64,000 nucleotides of DNA, taken from assembly GCA_024349245.1 (NCBI GenBank), contig JALDNG010000022.1, positions 8,603,501-8,667,500 on the forward strand, written 5' to 3'. The DNA is from Neodontobutis hainanensis (lineage: Eukaryota > Chordata > Actinopteri > Gobiiformes > Odontobutidae). The notes below the pieces were generated by a model, which saw only the letters and a program-made list of their open reading frames with translations, had not been told where the DNA came from and did not search any database. Position numbers and translations under genes: made by a program. Each line of letters begins with the position of its first letter. Position 1 is the stretch's first letter. Positions 33,801-48,600 of the stretch are shown here, in pieces.

Positions 33801-36800
33801 GTATGCGGTGGTCCACTATGACCCGATGAGGCTGTCTTACAGAGCTCTTCCGCAACCTCTGCAGTGGACAAAGATACAGTGTAAGTAAACATCAATATGT
33901 GGTTTAATGGGTGAATCAAAGCAGTGATTAAAGTTTTGGCACATTTTATTAAAACTTTACCTTCAGAGATGCTAGAATCATGGAACATTGTTTCAAAGGC
34001 TTGGTGGGTTTCTGCAAATGAAGGCCTGTCCAATGGACTCCACTGCCAGCCTATAATGAATAAACAATGTCCCGTTTAGTCATTCTTACTCAACAAGGGT
34101 ATTCCTAACTTTACCCAAAGAGCTACAACATTTACTCACATGCTCGCATCAGTTCATAGACCTTGGGTGGGCATCCCTCAGGTTGTTCCATACGATAACC
34201 CTTCTCCAGGAGGTCATACACCTGGGATAGATCAATTCCTGGGTATGGAGACATGCCATATGTAGCAATTTCCCAAAGTAGCACACCAAATGCTGTAGAA
34301 GACAAAATATGTTAACTGGGAACAACTGAAAAAGACTAATATCAATCAAACTTTAATGAGTAAAATAATGCTAACCCCAGACATCAGATTTTATGGAGAA
34401 AGTGTTGTAAGCAAGACTCTCAGGTGCGGTCCATTTAATGGGGAACTTGGCCCCAGCGTGGGCAGTGTATGTGTCACCAGTCATTAATCTGCTCAAGCCA
34501 AAATCAGCAACCTTTACAATGTGATTTTCTCCAACCAGACAATTCCTAGCAGCAAGGTCCCTAAAAAACAGGTAAACAAATAAAAGTTATTAAAAGAAAA
34601 ACAATAATAAAGCAAGTGACACAGACAAAACATTTCTCACCTATGGATGAAGTTCTTTTTTTCCAGGTACTCCATGGCAGAGGAGATCTGTGTGGCCATG
34701 TAGAGCAGTACCACAGCATTCACTTCCTCTTTATCACAATCTCTTAAGTAGTCTAGCAGATTGCCATGTGGCATGTACTCTGTTACAATATAGAATGGAG
34801 GCTCCAAAGTACACACACCTGCCACAGAGGTAAAGAAGTGTTAGTGTGTGTGTGTGTTATATATATAAATAAAAATATATAAATATAAACATACACACAC
34901 ACACACACACAAACTGTTGTATGTACACTGACCAAGTAGTTGAACGAGGTTTGGATGTTTAACCTCCTTCATAACAGCTGCTTCTTTGAGAAACTCTTCA
35001 ACCTCCATGGTGTCTTCCTGTCAAAGAAAATAGGAAAACAGTAAGTTTTACAGCCTCTACATTTTGTACCATATCCACCTCTAGGGGGCAATATCACATT
35101 AATAATACACACTTCATAAATCAGAGGAAATCAAAGAATTAAAATTGCTAACCTTGAGTGTTTTGACAGCCACTGTGAGGTTGTATTTCTTCCATACGCC
35201 TACATACACCTCTCCATACTGGCCTCCTCCAAGCTTATGCTTCATGGTGATGTCTGTGCGCTCCATCTCCCACTTATCATGAATTGGTGACACACCGTAC
35301 ACTGTAGGCTTGTTACATTTGGGTGCTGGGTAGTGCAGTGTGGTGACCAGGCCATCTGCTACAGTGGAGTGATGGTGAACCAGCTCAGCCAGGGTGGCAA
35401 AACGGCTCTCAGATGTCACATACACCTAAAACAAAAGTATATGAAATATTTTACAACAGAATAAAAGCAAAAGCTGGTCAAATTTAGTACAAAGGTTATT
35501 ACTTTTACCTTTCCATCAGAGGCTGTGTTGATCCTGTAGTGGTAGACCCTTCCCTCATAGCGGAGAGAAATGGAAAGCTGTCCAGGGCTGCTTTCACTCT
35601 CACGAACAAGGAAACTGCCATTTATAAGAGATGACAACAGGTACTCTGCTGCACTGCGGGACACAGGTCCATGGTACCAGCTATGTTTCTCCAGACTGTT
35701 AACAGGGGTGATGTAGTTGGAGGGCACCCAGCCCTGGCCGTTCTTTGAGCGCACTTCACTCCATTCACCATTCTGGTTGTAGCCCAGCACGCGCAGCTTC
35801 TCACCTGAGCATAGGTATGGCATTAATAATATTAGACTAGTAATAAGTGGTAGGTTTGGAAATAAAACAAATTATGTCTCTTATTGTTATTCCATTTGTA
35901 AGCATAAGGTCTGTAGGGGTCATAATATTTGGACATGTCACATATATGCAGAATCAGTTATGGCTTAGACAGGACTTGTCGAAACTACATTAAAAGCATT
36001 TCAACAATGAAAGGATCTGTCAGAAAAAGCAGGGCAAAGCCAGGCATGTAGTGACTGGTCTCTTGACTCTATCTCTGATGTAAGCGCTGAGATTTGAGGC
36101 AACATGTGATGTGCTGTAAGCTGAAGCAAGGAGGGAACATTAACTAAACAGAAGTTCAGATAGTCCAGATAATGATCATATCTGCCATAGTTTTAGACTC
36201 ATTCTCAATTCTGAAATCTAACATTAATTAAGATTGAATGTTTAACACCAAAGTCATCAGACCAACTGTGGCCAAACGTAGTACACAGAAGAGCCAATGA
36301 CGACCCGCAGCCAAGTCTTTCTCTGTTAAAGTCTCTGCTGCACTTATTCCGGTATTGTTATAACAGAACAGCTAATCATGAATTGATGTATAACAAAGAT
36401 AATAAAAGATAGGATAATAAAAGATAGTGACTGGATCAAATTGTAAGCAAATTAAGTTATTAGTCAGAAGGAAAATTTACTTGGTGATTTAAATGTGTGA
36501 TGTGATGAAAGAAAAAAAAAAGATTTTCCCAGTGACCTTGCAAACATTATTTACACCAATTATTATAGCATTAAATAAAAAAAAATATTATTTACAATAT
36601 ATTTATTTTAAATATATTATAAATGTAACGTTTAACTACCTATTCATACATTTCTTTTAATTAACTCTACCTTAAACTGTGGCAAATTTGCTAGAGACAA
36701 ACTTTTACTCTAACTTTCCTCCTGCTGAATATCCATGGCAACAAGAAGGCAATAACAAGTTTCAATGGTGTTTCTAAAGAAGGTGTGGTGGTAAATGATC

Positions 36801-39800
36801 AAATACATGTAGAACCTGTTGCCAACTACAACACCCATTCATGATGAATGGAAAATGTTTGTGCGATTAGTGTACATTTGTAGGGTTTGGTGTCTAAATT
36901 GTAGAGACATAAAGTTGCATGCATAGCTGGCATTCTGTATTTTAGCATATTCTATATTTTGGCAAGGTACTCCACAAGGTACAACACAACAATCATACCT
37001 TTGGTGATGCTGAGTGTGTTGTCTCCGCTGGCGACAAAGTCATAAAGTGCAACAAAGAGGTTTGGGTCACTCTCAGCCGCCCCTAGTAGGTTCTCCTTGG
37101 AGCTCCAACGCACTGCCTCCGTCAGCGCTGCAGAGTCGAGGCCAAACGGCCGATGAAGCACTTCTGGTGAGACAGCAGGTAAAATAGTAAAAGACAAACA
37201 AATGACGGCAACATATCAAATTACTATGACATATACATAACACATGGTCACATCCAGCTTTTCCATCTACCTATCGGTCCAGCTACATTGCTCAGCTTGA
37301 ACCCCGTCTTCAGATGATGAGCACTCAGAGCTGCCCATTCTTCCTCAAAACTGCTTGCCTGTAGGCACCTTAAAAGCATTACTTTAACACGTCCAGTCTA
37401 TGAGCACCGTAATTGTCAACAACAGCACACCTAGACGTACTGCTGTGCCTAGGCTTCATCAGGTCAATGCGTTGCGACGGTTTGGAACAGAATACATGAC
37501 TTACAAGGAGGAGGGGCTGAAATTAAAGCATCACTCTCCAAACATTACTGTTGCTACACACCACACCCACACAGCTACATGATGTAGGTAAAACATGCTC
37601 CAGAGAGCAGCTGCTGTCAGAGCCACTGCATGTCTGGACAGCTGTAGCGCAAGTGGGAGAGAGCATTAGTAGAGTACAAAATGAAGACCATCCAAGCAAC
37701 TACTAACAGCAATTCTTGTAGGGGTGTTTAGATTTCAGAATAATGCCAAACAACATCGCTTCAAACATTCAAAAAAATCGGACAGAACTAGGAGGAAATA
37801 CAGACATTTCCCATGGTAGGTCAAACATTGTATATGTTCTCACCTTTGTTCTGAAGCAGCATGCACTGCAGAGCAGCACTAGCCGTGACCTGGCTCAGCC
37901 ACAGTTCCCAATACATCTTTAACACACAAGCATCAAACTACGCAAAAAATGTGTTTTTAATCCACTGCACTGGCTCAAAGTAGTTTTAATGATTCACTCA
38001 AACTATGAAGAATAGCTTAACAATCTTCTTCACTATGCAAAAAAATAAACTCACAAAAAAAAGTGAGTTAAGCTCCTACACTTTTGATTAGCTGCCTTTT
38101 GGCTAGAAATGCCTACTGGCTTCCACGTGGTCAAGATGATTCGTCATTTCCAAAATCCTTCTTGAGAGCTGGACATCCATGGTTGCTGTTTCTCTGCCCT
38201 CTGAACGGCCAATTGTGGAAAAAAGAAGGTGCAAGACCAGGAGTACATCTGGTCAAAGTGGTGGAGGGACATATACAAGGCATAGCAATGTTAGAGCGTA
38301 TGGTATGATAGAAAGTTGAGATGAACGTGTGTGTGTGCGCGTGTGTCAACAGCAGATGGCAGATTATGTTCCCCTGGGGAGGACAAGTCTTATTGACGAT
38401 CATTTTCATGTGTCCAAGGGTACAACTGCTTGAGCCAACTGCCAGGGCTGCTCCGTTCACCACACCAGACTTTGGGCTGTTTTAATTATGTTTTGCCGTC
38501 ATATTGCGTCATTGGTGTTTGTAAAAGTTCTTAAGACTTTGCGTAAGTGTATGGTGTATTGTAGGTCTATTTTGGGTTGTCTAGGCATGACCCTATGATA
38601 CCTATGATAAAATAAGTTATCTAGACTACAAAAAATATAAAAGACAAACTTTTCACTGATTAGTAGAAATATTATATAATCCAATCATTCAAACTGATCT
38701 ATTACTTCTGAAATTTCAAAACAAACACTGTTGTTCTCAGGCCGTGTGTGTCATATAGTGTGTTGAAAGGTTTGATTGAGGGGGCAGTTGGTCTGCACAG
38801 GACATGTGCGTGTGCTTGCCCGGGTGCCTAGTATGTGCTTACGGTGGGACATGTGCACTCAGAAGAAACTATGGCTTTGTGCCATTTGTAGCCAAGAAGA
38901 TATTTAGTATCATGAGGAGAGCATGCCAAGCTTGAACCCCCAAGAACAGCTGGGAAAAAGGTGACCCAACACACATGCTTTATACAAACCACTGCAGCTG
39001 CCAGCAAGCAGAGCCAAGCCAAAAAGTCTCCCATGCAAAGAATTGAGATGTACAATAAAATCATACACACCCAGTTTAAAAACAATACAGGTCATTTCTA
39101 CAGCCTTTGAGCAGAGGTAAGGATGTATTTTTAGCAGCAAAAAACAAAACATTGTGTGACATCCAGAAATAGCACAAAGCACATAGTAATGGTGGTGTGG
39201 AGATAAATGGCTAGCTGCCTGAAGCGGGCCATACAAATACATGCCTCAGATGAGACATAAAAAATACATCACATAAGCAATAATACACAAAATTGATTTA
39301 AATAAAAAATGTTTTGCCCAATGTCCATACATTTCCCATATGCCTACTATCCAATCAAATAAAGACAAAAGGACCCCCCCAAAAACACACACACAAACAA
39401 AAAAAAAACATTATCTAGCAGAAGGAAGTACCTGTTCATTCATGTCCAAATATAATTTTAACCCCACCTCAAAAAACACTATCGATGTAAGCCTTTCCAA
39501 CGGCTCAGACATTCCACACACATGAACCGTACATTGAGGAAATACAGAAAATAGTGTCTAATGTCAACTTTAGCAGTCTGAATCATGCAAATCAATGGGT
39601 ATGAGCTCAATCCAACCCAAAGATCAAAAAGCCCTGCCCCTCTCGGGGGCTACAAAAAGGATTAATAATAATCTTGTAAGGGCTTGTCTATAGGTGTGCT
39701 GACAAGACAACAATGCTAAGTGTTTCCTTATGTAGCAGCAGAGAGGAAGAGACATTCAGAATTATTCCTGGTCAGCTTCAAACATGAAACTATGACCCAT

Positions 39801-42800
39801 ACTACAACAACCACAAGAAGCCGGATAAAGGAATCTGCAGAAATAACTTTCTCTGTCCTAGTGTAGAAGAGAGCTGCAATAAATTCAAATAAGTGCTGGC
39901 AAGAAGGGATGCACAGAGATCCTGTTGGCATTGCACAACTGAGCCTTGTCATCACACAACCGACGTGATGTAAACTGCCTGAATAACACCTTAAAGGAAT
40001 GTCCACCACAGTACATCCAGGTGAGAAAATGGGACACTCCTCTTTCACTGTGCCGCACAGGGTTTACAAATGTCTGAAGAGCTTATGTGTGGGGTTTAAG
40101 CTGTCCTGGGGTGTAGATTTAAGCTGCTTTACAATTACTCAGTGTAATCATTAGACTGAAGCCCAAAGATTTTATCTCTAATGTCCCAGATAACCAAACA
40201 GACAAAAGATCTGTCCTTAGCATACAATTATTGCTTACAAAGACATCTACATTTCCTGTATTAGTTACATGTTATTTCACCACCCAATTTATTATTGAAC
40301 CTTACAATTGCATGCTTTGCATGTCCAACTGAAACCAACAGTTACTTTTGCTAAAGTTACTAATCACATGGCCGGATATTTGAGGACAGCAGCACCACAA
40401 GGTGTCTAGTAGAGATTAGGGCTGGTCAGCTGGTAATTCTTTACAAACAATGTCCTATCAAATTATAATTTAACCAGTAAGCACAAGAAGAAATAAAGAG
40501 TGAGTGTGGACAAGCACGTGATTACAGCAAGCAGAAGTAGTGTGTGTTTCAAGCCAAGTCAGCAGTCTGCAACCCTAAAGACAAGTAGCAGTGATAATGC
40601 CTACAACACAGAATGGATACTGGAAGCAAATCAATGACTCGCAGGCTTGACACATTCGTCTACTCAATGTCTCACTTCTTCAGATACGCCATTACAGATT
40701 AAGAGTAAAAACTGTAATTACGGCTTAACACATTTTTTTTAGGGGAGCGGGGCAAGGGATGGTGTAAGCATGATCTGCACAGCCAATAACTTAGTGTTCC
40801 CATTAATCCTTGTCCTTTATTGAAACTATCTAAAGAGCGCTCAAGTCCAAGATTTAAAACAAGACTTTTGGAAATTAAAACAGATGCAGTTTGTCTGAAG
40901 GGCTATTAAAAGGGTAAAACTGTATGTGCCATATTTGATCAAAAAAGTGTTTGTGTAACAATTTGCATGGGCACATGTTTTCTATCACCAGTAAGGCACT
41001 CTCACAGCCTGCCATTTGTTTTGGTCATGTGTCTAGTTTCACCTGGTGCTATGGCTATGGCTCCTCCTAGTGGCTGGGAGCAGTCACTAGACTAGTTAAC
41101 TAGTTGGACATCAATACAATGACCAACATCATGAAGCAACATTTCAATCTGGTTTAATGCACATACACACACACAAGGCTTCTCATTAGATAAATATGCT
41201 GTGCTGTGCATCTTGTTGCTCGTTTTTCTAAACAGAGTGCACAGTTAAGTGGATGTGTCTTTAATCCAATTTTACTCAAGATGCAAATCAGCTTATGTTC
41301 TCAGGTCAAGGCATCGCTTAAGGCAACTTTAACAGCGTTTTAGGTAAGGCAGTATCTACATTCACTATCATCTGTCGCCAAAAACACTGATCCCTTCATC
41401 TGCCCCAATTTCTATGATCTGGTTAGGTTAAAAATAGACTCTTGAATAGTGAGTGTGAGTGAAAATAAATACATAGCTGCTATGAAGGAACAATTGTCAG
41501 ACTTTTGGTAGTATCAAAAAACAATCCAAAAATCCACAGAAGACCGTTGAAGGGTAAAGAAACTCAGATAATTATTTTTTATTTATTTATTTATAAGAGG
41601 ATTTAAGTAAGCAAGCAAAGGACTTTTGCCTATATCTATGGTTGACAGATACAGGCCTCAGCTAAGGAAATTTTTGAACCCCTGACAAAACTAAATAGTT
41701 CAGCCACTACAAAAATCTACCAATTCTTTCAGGTGTGACTGACTGATAGTCTCCCTTTGAAGCACAAGTTTTATGTTCATAGATTGAATTGTTTTTAAGT
41801 TATGTATAGCTGAATAGTCTTTCTAGTTGGATAAATAATGAAATGAAAAGGACTGCTGCCGCAGTGAACTAGAGCTGACTAGACTTGTTTATCCTTTGTT
41901 GTGAAAAAAATTATGTTGGTTGTTGATGTGAAACATTCATTTGTATACACTACATGAGACAGAAAATGTACATAGTATAAAATCCTTTAGTCAAAATACA
42001 CTCCAGGACAAACATAGACGGAAATGAGCAAAGCACATTCCTTATAGAGTGGCACCTTTCAATTATATCCCAAGATCTCAGCATTACATCATTTTACCAG
42101 TTTCAACAAGTGTGGTAGTGATAAAACTGTTTAATAAAATTACTTCAAGATGTTGTCAGAGACAGTTATTATGCAGACTTATACAATCTGAGCAATACTT
42201 CTAGCTACATCCATTACAAAAAAAAAATATAAAATCATATACCTTGCTATTTATTAGTGTCAGGTTTTGAGATGTGTGTTGAATATTTACAACTATTTTG
42301 ACATAAAAGAAAAACATCCTAATAATCGTAGACTGACTATGTCGTAAAATTTTACAAACAAAAACCTAAAAGAGAGTGCAGCATTTTCAAACAAATAGAA
42401 TAGACCAAGCACTTGGAAAGTAAGAAAAGGAAGACCATTCTTATGGGCGTCGTGGACTAGCAGCCTCTCTGCAAAAGGATTTCCTAGCAGATAAAGCTAT
42501 TATTGTGCCAACATTGAACTAAACAGTCCCAACATTGCAGGTACTATAGGTCTCTAAGTGTACTCTTTGCTAAAGCGGTTAACTTTAGAAAGTAATCAGC
42601 TCTTGCTAGTCATAAGAAATCAGGACAGAGAGAACTACCTGTCAGTGCAGCATGTCTAACTATCTACACAAAGAAAAACAGACAAGCGCAGACAGACACC
42701 CCACCAACTTGTTCATCCACTTAAGATACAACAGAGCTGAGGAGTTACCAGGTTTAAAAAGAAATGAAGATACTGTACCATAAAAATAATGTTACCAGAT

Positions 42801-43795
42801 ATTTCAATTATGTTTTATTCTAAAATTTAGAAAGAGCTACAAACTAGGCACTAAGAGCAGAAAAGGCTAAAAGGGAAAAGGCAACCACACAGGATGGAGA
42901 AACAGTAGATTTGCTGTGCTCTCTATGGTTCATGGGGAAGAAACTTATCGGCAACTGCTCAGTGATTACATTCATTCAGATTTACTTAGTACAAATGGGA
43001 GGTCAAAAATTTACAGCAAGATATGCTTTATTTTTGATAAAGAGTTAAAAACTTAAATACCATGAGCAATTACTCACAAAGATAACCCCCAAGGTCAACA
43101 GTGAAGTGGGAGCATGTACAGTAACACTGTCAGACAGAGGATGCAAGTGAGCATGTGAAAACCTCTAGATATTGTAATGTGAGCCTTTGGTGGCAGTTAT
43201 AGGGAGTTAATGGGGTGGAAATTCTACCCAATCACCCGAGGCAAGAATGACTGTTTACCAAACCATGTACAATACAGAGGGGTATGTCGCTTCCTTCCTT
43301 AAAACAAAAATCACTGTCTACCACTTTCGATCATATGGTCACATGGAAGCCAGTTAGGAAATAGGGAATAACCAGTTGATACATTTATTGTCTGCGGTTT
43401 CATTCGGCAAACTCAACATGTCAAAATGTGTATTTTGTTGACATTAAAACTGATTGTTATTTCCGCTAACGCGTTGTTGTCAAAGTGACGAGGACAATGT
43501 TAGCAGTCTCTATTAAGCACTAAATGCTTATTGATGTAAAAGAGATGTCCCACACAACCACAATTGCGGTTCAATTACCTGAATGAAATGTGAAAACATT
43601 GATCCCCGGATCCAATACGGTGCCCACAGCAGACCTGCTGGCGGGTGTCCCGGTACTGCTGCCGGGTTCTCTGGGTTTCCTCCCGGCGCCGCCGCTCCGA
43701 CTCCCCTTCCCTTGGTGTGACTGGGACGTATGGGGCTGCGGTAGCTGGAGTCCGGTCGATGTGCCCTCACCGACTCGGCCTACCTGCTGTCCCAT
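30849..43795 (-). CDS. abl2: Abl-family non-receptor tyrosine kinase ABL2/Arg
   Basis: ABL2 phosphorylates cytoskeletal regulators and bundles F-actin. There are eleven coding exons: 43579-43795, 36999-37163, 35509-35804, 35153-35425, 34933-35017, 34641-34818, 34376-34560, 34140-34292, 33961-34050, 33676-33858, 30849-32605. They total 1193 aa, all in phase (human about 1182). Several exon sizes equal those of human ABL genes as I recall them (296, 273, 85, 178, 185, 153, 90). Exon 1 is the 1b type: MGQQVGRVGE with a myristoylatable Gly2. SH3: NLFVALYDFVASGDNTLSI. SH2: SWYHGPVSR and FLVRES. Kinase: GGGQYGEVYVG, VAVKTLK, HRDLAARN, DFGLSR, KWTAPESL. The last exon encodes Pro-rich and Lys-rich segments and the F-actin-binding domain ending LHSCIKEISDVVQR. 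The start is the ATG of MGQQ. A YY1 site lies upstream. Confidence 0.97.
34843..34911. repeat. Compound (TG)n/(TA)n/(CA)n microsatellite
   Basis: A TG run, an AT-rich spacer and an AC run, arranged so that TG and CA could pair. It lies in an abl2 kinase-domain intron. Confidence 0.9.
37271..37358 (-). other. Candidate alternative abl2 exon (88 bp)
   Basis: This open segment is bounded by an acceptor (CCTACAG) and a donor (GTAGAT). It ends in phase 1, like exon 1b, so it could splice to exon 2. Read in phase 0 it encodes SSFEEEWAALSAHHLKTGF and more. After exon 1b it would run into a stop codon, so it would need another first exon or act as a poison exon. Confidence 0.3.
37359..43578. other. 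abl2 intron 1
   Basis: About 6.2 kb with no gene that I recognise. It is moderately AT-rich unique sequence with a short GT/GC run near 38322-38346. Open frames here are short and lack family features. Confidence 0.5.
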
Positions 43796-44154
43796 CCTGA
43801 CTGTTTGGTGTAAAGACAAAGAGCAAACACCCTTTGAACCTTTGCTTCACATTCCCTCAAACTGAAGCGGCCTGGCCCAAGCAGCCTTCCCAATCCCCTC
43901 CCCACTCACTTCACAGGGCTAACCAGTGCTAGCCCGTTAGCCTATTAGCCTGTTAGCAGTTATCAGTGAAACCCACCCACCCTGCCTTTGACAATAGAAG
44001 CAAAAAGCCTGCGTGAGACCCTGGTTGTCTCGATTCATGAAATCCAAACGCAGTCCGAGTAGCAATGAACAGTGCCGCACAGGCCGTACTCCCCAAAATT
44101 TGAATCTTTCAGCAGGGTTTTGACGTTGTCCGGCCACTGCGCGCCCCCTCTGCC

Positions 44155-44165
44155 GCCGCCATCTT
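44155..44165 (-). promoter_or_regulatory. YY1 site in abl2 promoter
   Basis: AAGATGGCGGC on the minus strand, an exact YY1 consensus, lies about 360 bp upstream of the abl2 exon 1b ATG in a GC-rich stretch (43580-44330). Confidence 0.55.
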
Positions 44166-44349
44166 TACCGCAGAGCAGGAGATGTGTTGCACACAAGGCA
44201 GGGGAGGTGGGGTTCCACCCTCATCCTCCGCCTTCCAGCACCAACTCTACAAGGCTCTGTACGGGTCCCAACAACTGCCATGCACCGGGGTCACACTGCG
44301 GGGGAGCCAGACTTATGGGTCGTCTTACTTTGCCATGTAAATTGTAGTG

Positions 44350-45640
44350 TGAAATATTTGACATGATTAATAACTCCCCATGAGCACATTTGTGTTAAAG
44401 TATTTTACGTCCTCGTTTAAACGTTAAAGCCTGTTTTCATCAACATTATTTGACAATTTATATTTGATAATAAAACGTGTCCTTTTTCGTCAAAAATAGC
44501 AATTAATTTACTTTTTCCTGTAACAAAGGAATTGAGTGTTCTAAACAAATAAGTACTTCCCGAATAATACACATTCACTACCCAAAACCACAACGTTTTG
44601 AAACAAACATTAAAACTTAAACACGTCACACTAAGGCTAACAACTATAGACAACATTTCTCAGTTGTACTTTTTCTTAAAACATAATTAGTGCTGTTTCA
44701 GACGCGCGACAAACCAAATACACGCTAATACAGTGCCACCTTGTGGCCATAGAATTTTAAGGGGAGATTCTCAAATGCAGGATTGTCCTGTGTATTCTAT
44801 TGTGCAAGGCTACTTCAAGATGATAGGAATGAAAAAATATATTCTTTGATTAATCAATTTGACAGTGACAGTTCAGTACAGAGTAATGTAAAATTTACAT
44901 AGCAATGCATCAAATCAGTACCCTATGTCTTTATCTGCAACCAAAAATGTTATTCTCTCGCTCTCTCGTATCTTTGTCAAGTAAATAGACAAACAATATT
45001 TTGGCACATTAGTAATAGTTGGAAATGTTTCTACCAGCCCAATTGTTTTCAATTCAACAGCACCACAATTCCATACAGCATTTGTTACAAAAATTAATTT
45101 GTTAAGGCGTTATGTTTGTCAAAACTTTATGCTTAAACTAGCACAAACACCACCTTTTATTCTTGAAGGAGAACAAAAGCCATCATTAATATTTATAAAA
45201 ATATATTAAGGACTGTAAGTTTCTTTATACTAAATCTTATTTGTCTAATACATAATATTATTGCATATTAGAAACAGATTCTGAAAATGTGCATTGTGTA
45301 ATGTTAGCTGACATTTCCTCATTGCCATCACATTGGAAGAATGAAAAGTTCCCCAAATGATAAAGGCTAAAGCATTATAAGAAAAGAAAATACTAGATAA
45401 AACAAAATTATTTCAAAATTGTTTTTGTAACAACAAAGTAATGAGGCATAGCTGTTGATTTGGCATTTATATACTCTTTTGGCACACATTTACTGATTTC
45501 CATACATTCATCAATCTACTCATTCTTGCACAATAGAATAAATCCACCATGAATACAAAAGTTATACAAGTAACAGAAAGGCTGGATAGAGTTACTCATT
45601 GATAGTGCTGGGTAGTAATCCAGACATAGGCCACAGTCTT
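44350..45640. other. Interval between soat1 3' end and abl2 promoter
   Basis: There is no gene. The soat1 3' UTR descends from 45640. A TTTATT near 45164 (AATAAA on the minus strand) is a likely poly(A) signal. Confidence 0.5.
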
Positions 45641-48600
45641 TCAGTACGCCATTAAACCTCTCTCACAGCTCCAGGAACGAGGCTTTAATAACTCTAAGAA
45701 AGAATGCTGAAAGAAAAAAAAAACAAAAAAAAAAACACCTTAATTAATTAAGTATTTTAATTAGAAAGCAAAGTAAAAACCCTTAGCAGACTTGCTCTTT
45801 ACATATTAACCTTGATGTGAGAGCGTAATCTGTTACATGTATAGTTCTACCTCCTTCAGAGGGCAGTAGCGCTGGGCATACCACTCCTGAGAGTAGAGAC
45901 AGATAATGACACCCTGACCGAGGAAGAGCGATGTCCACATGATTATGTTCCAGATGGGACCCTTTCTTTGGTCATGAAGAATAAAGTTGAACATCACTAT
46001 AAAATAATGAAATGAGAAATTATAGTGGCTAGTTCAGTTTAAAGTAACAGTAAATCATTTAGGTTTTGAAACAGAAAAATAAAAATAGAATAAATAATAA
46101 AAAATAGAAATATTAGGATTAAACAATGGTGTTCTTTTCTTACTTCCAAAGCACATAAAGAGGCAAAAAAGCACAGGGTAGAAGAAGCCAAAGCAGATTG
46201 CTAGAATGTATTCATGAACCACAGCAGACATGGTAAACACAAAGAGCATAGCTGCTGCTCTAAAACGCCTCTGTGACATCTAGAATAAAGAAGTAAAGAC
46301 AAACTGTTAAGTTTGGATAAACAAATAAAAATAGCATCTACAAAGTAACAATAAGGTACAAAATAATCACTAACCCATAGGAAGTCCCGGTACACATAGT
46401 AGTAAAGCCAGTCATGGACTACCACATTCCAAGTGCGATAGTAATTGGCAAAAGAGGTTGAATTCCACCAGTCCTAGGACAAAGACAAAAGGCATTAGCT
46501 CACATTTTAAACATATGTACTTATTTTATTGTATATTGGTCCGATTTGTAGAATTCACCTTGTAAAACATTCTGTCAGCAAAGCGAAGCATTTCTGCAAA
46601 TGCATTCAGCCAGCAGTGAAGGAAGGCAAAGAACCCCAAGAAAAGAACCAACACCCCTGCACAGAAAAACAAACACAAAAACAAAATAATTTTACTTTCA
46701 GTTACTAAATGGTGACTTCTAATTGATCATACCTGGAAGGATTGAGTTGAAAACACAGAGGACCATGGCTCGCAGGTCAAAGAACTGCAGGCTGATGCTG
46801 CGGAATTGAGGGATGCACAGCCGTACAAACACATAATAGGCATAAAACAAACAGCCCAGCACCTGTAAAGTAAGGGAGGTAAATCTGTAAAAAGAACTTC
46901 AATATTATACTACGTACATATAACCATTAATGTAAAAAAATGGTACCTGAAGCAATTTTGTGGCCACATAGCCCCATCTTATCACTGGGTTCCTTAAACA
47001 AGCGAGAAATATGGTTTGATTAATCAGTTTCCTTTTTAATGTAAACTGATGTTTTGTCTTCAGAGGTCAATAACCATAAATCCTGATGATAAGTTTACCT
47101 GGGATACTTATCTCGATAGATGAGAGTGGGTGCAAACAAGAAGTAGACATAATGAGAAACCTGAGGGACCTCTGGGTTGGGGCCTAAATAAAATAAAAAA
47201 ATAAAAATAAAAAACCTGTTCTGATTAGTCAATTTTGTAAAACTTACAAAAGATCACAATCACAAATGGGTATAAACAAAGTGGTATACTGGTCTTGTCT
47301 CTAGTCCAAGCCAACACTTTTGGTACATTCTCTCTAACAAAGGAGTGGGCTTTCATCATCAACCGGACCTAAAAATAGACAAAGTAATAAAACGGCAATG
47401 GATTCAAACTATATCTAGTACAATTAGAAAAGCACTAAATGCAATTAAAAGGAATATAGGCAGTGATCATCTACCTGCTCCAAGATAATAATGAAGCGGG
47501 AAGCAGGTGGCAAATTGTTGATCACAACAACAAATGTAGGCAGGAACCCCAGGCCCAGAGCCTGGTAGAGCAGAAATATACAGCCAAAAAACAAACTGCA
47601 GACCCTGGGATAACTGTAAGAGCCAGTCTGGCTCTGTGACCAAAAGAAGAACAGAGTATATGGGACCAGCAGGACAGACAGGAACATGCAAATCCATGTG
47701 CACACCACCAAAGGAAACTGTCCAAAGGCATAGACAAGGAGGTCAAAGTCCAGCACAAGTCTAAAGGACGAGAACAGAGCAGAGAAAAGTAATACACAGA
47801 ACCAATTAGTCAACATTTTAAAAGTCGGAACCATTTCAAGAAAGGTGAATATTTTTCTATAATATATAGCAGCATTTAACATTACCTGGCTTCGTCTAAG
47901 AAGTCTACCACTAGTGTACTTAAGATGAAAAGAATAAGGAGGGCAATAAACATGTGGTAAATGGTCCTGATGTGGTTCACTTCAAACAGCTCACTGGGGG
48001 AAAACGTGTAGACCAAATTTTGAGGCAGTATAGAACAGACACTATAGTACAGTGCATTTAAATTGTATATATGACTTACTCTAAAAGGGACCTGCGACTC
48101 ACAAACACTTTATCCTGGCCATGGGGAGGCCGAAACTGCCTAATGAGAAAAAGTCGAATCAATTTATACATGTAGAGTTTGTTTACCCAACTATGGTATT
48201 GCCAGACGTTAAACTATACCCAAGTTTGTTTCTCTCTTTATCCGAGAGTGGGGGGGAGAAAACAGCAGATACTGGTGCAGGCTCCAGACTGGCAGATTCT
48301 TCAATCAGACAGTCCATGAAGTCCATGACATGGGTGTCAAACTGACGCATCAGGTCACACTTCAAAAACTGAGCAACACAAAAAGAGCTGCAAATCATTT
48401 ACCAGTCTCCAAACATTCAGATAAGCACATAGGCAGAAAATAAATAAAACTAGCAGATGCCTTGCTCTTCATTTTGGTTATGTCACTAATACAGGAAGTG
48501 TGAACTGGCGTGTAAAAACATCTCAGTTCTTACAAACCTCTTAAATAGAATGCTAGACTATGAAATTAAGACTTAGATCAAGATCAGTGACTGTAATCAG

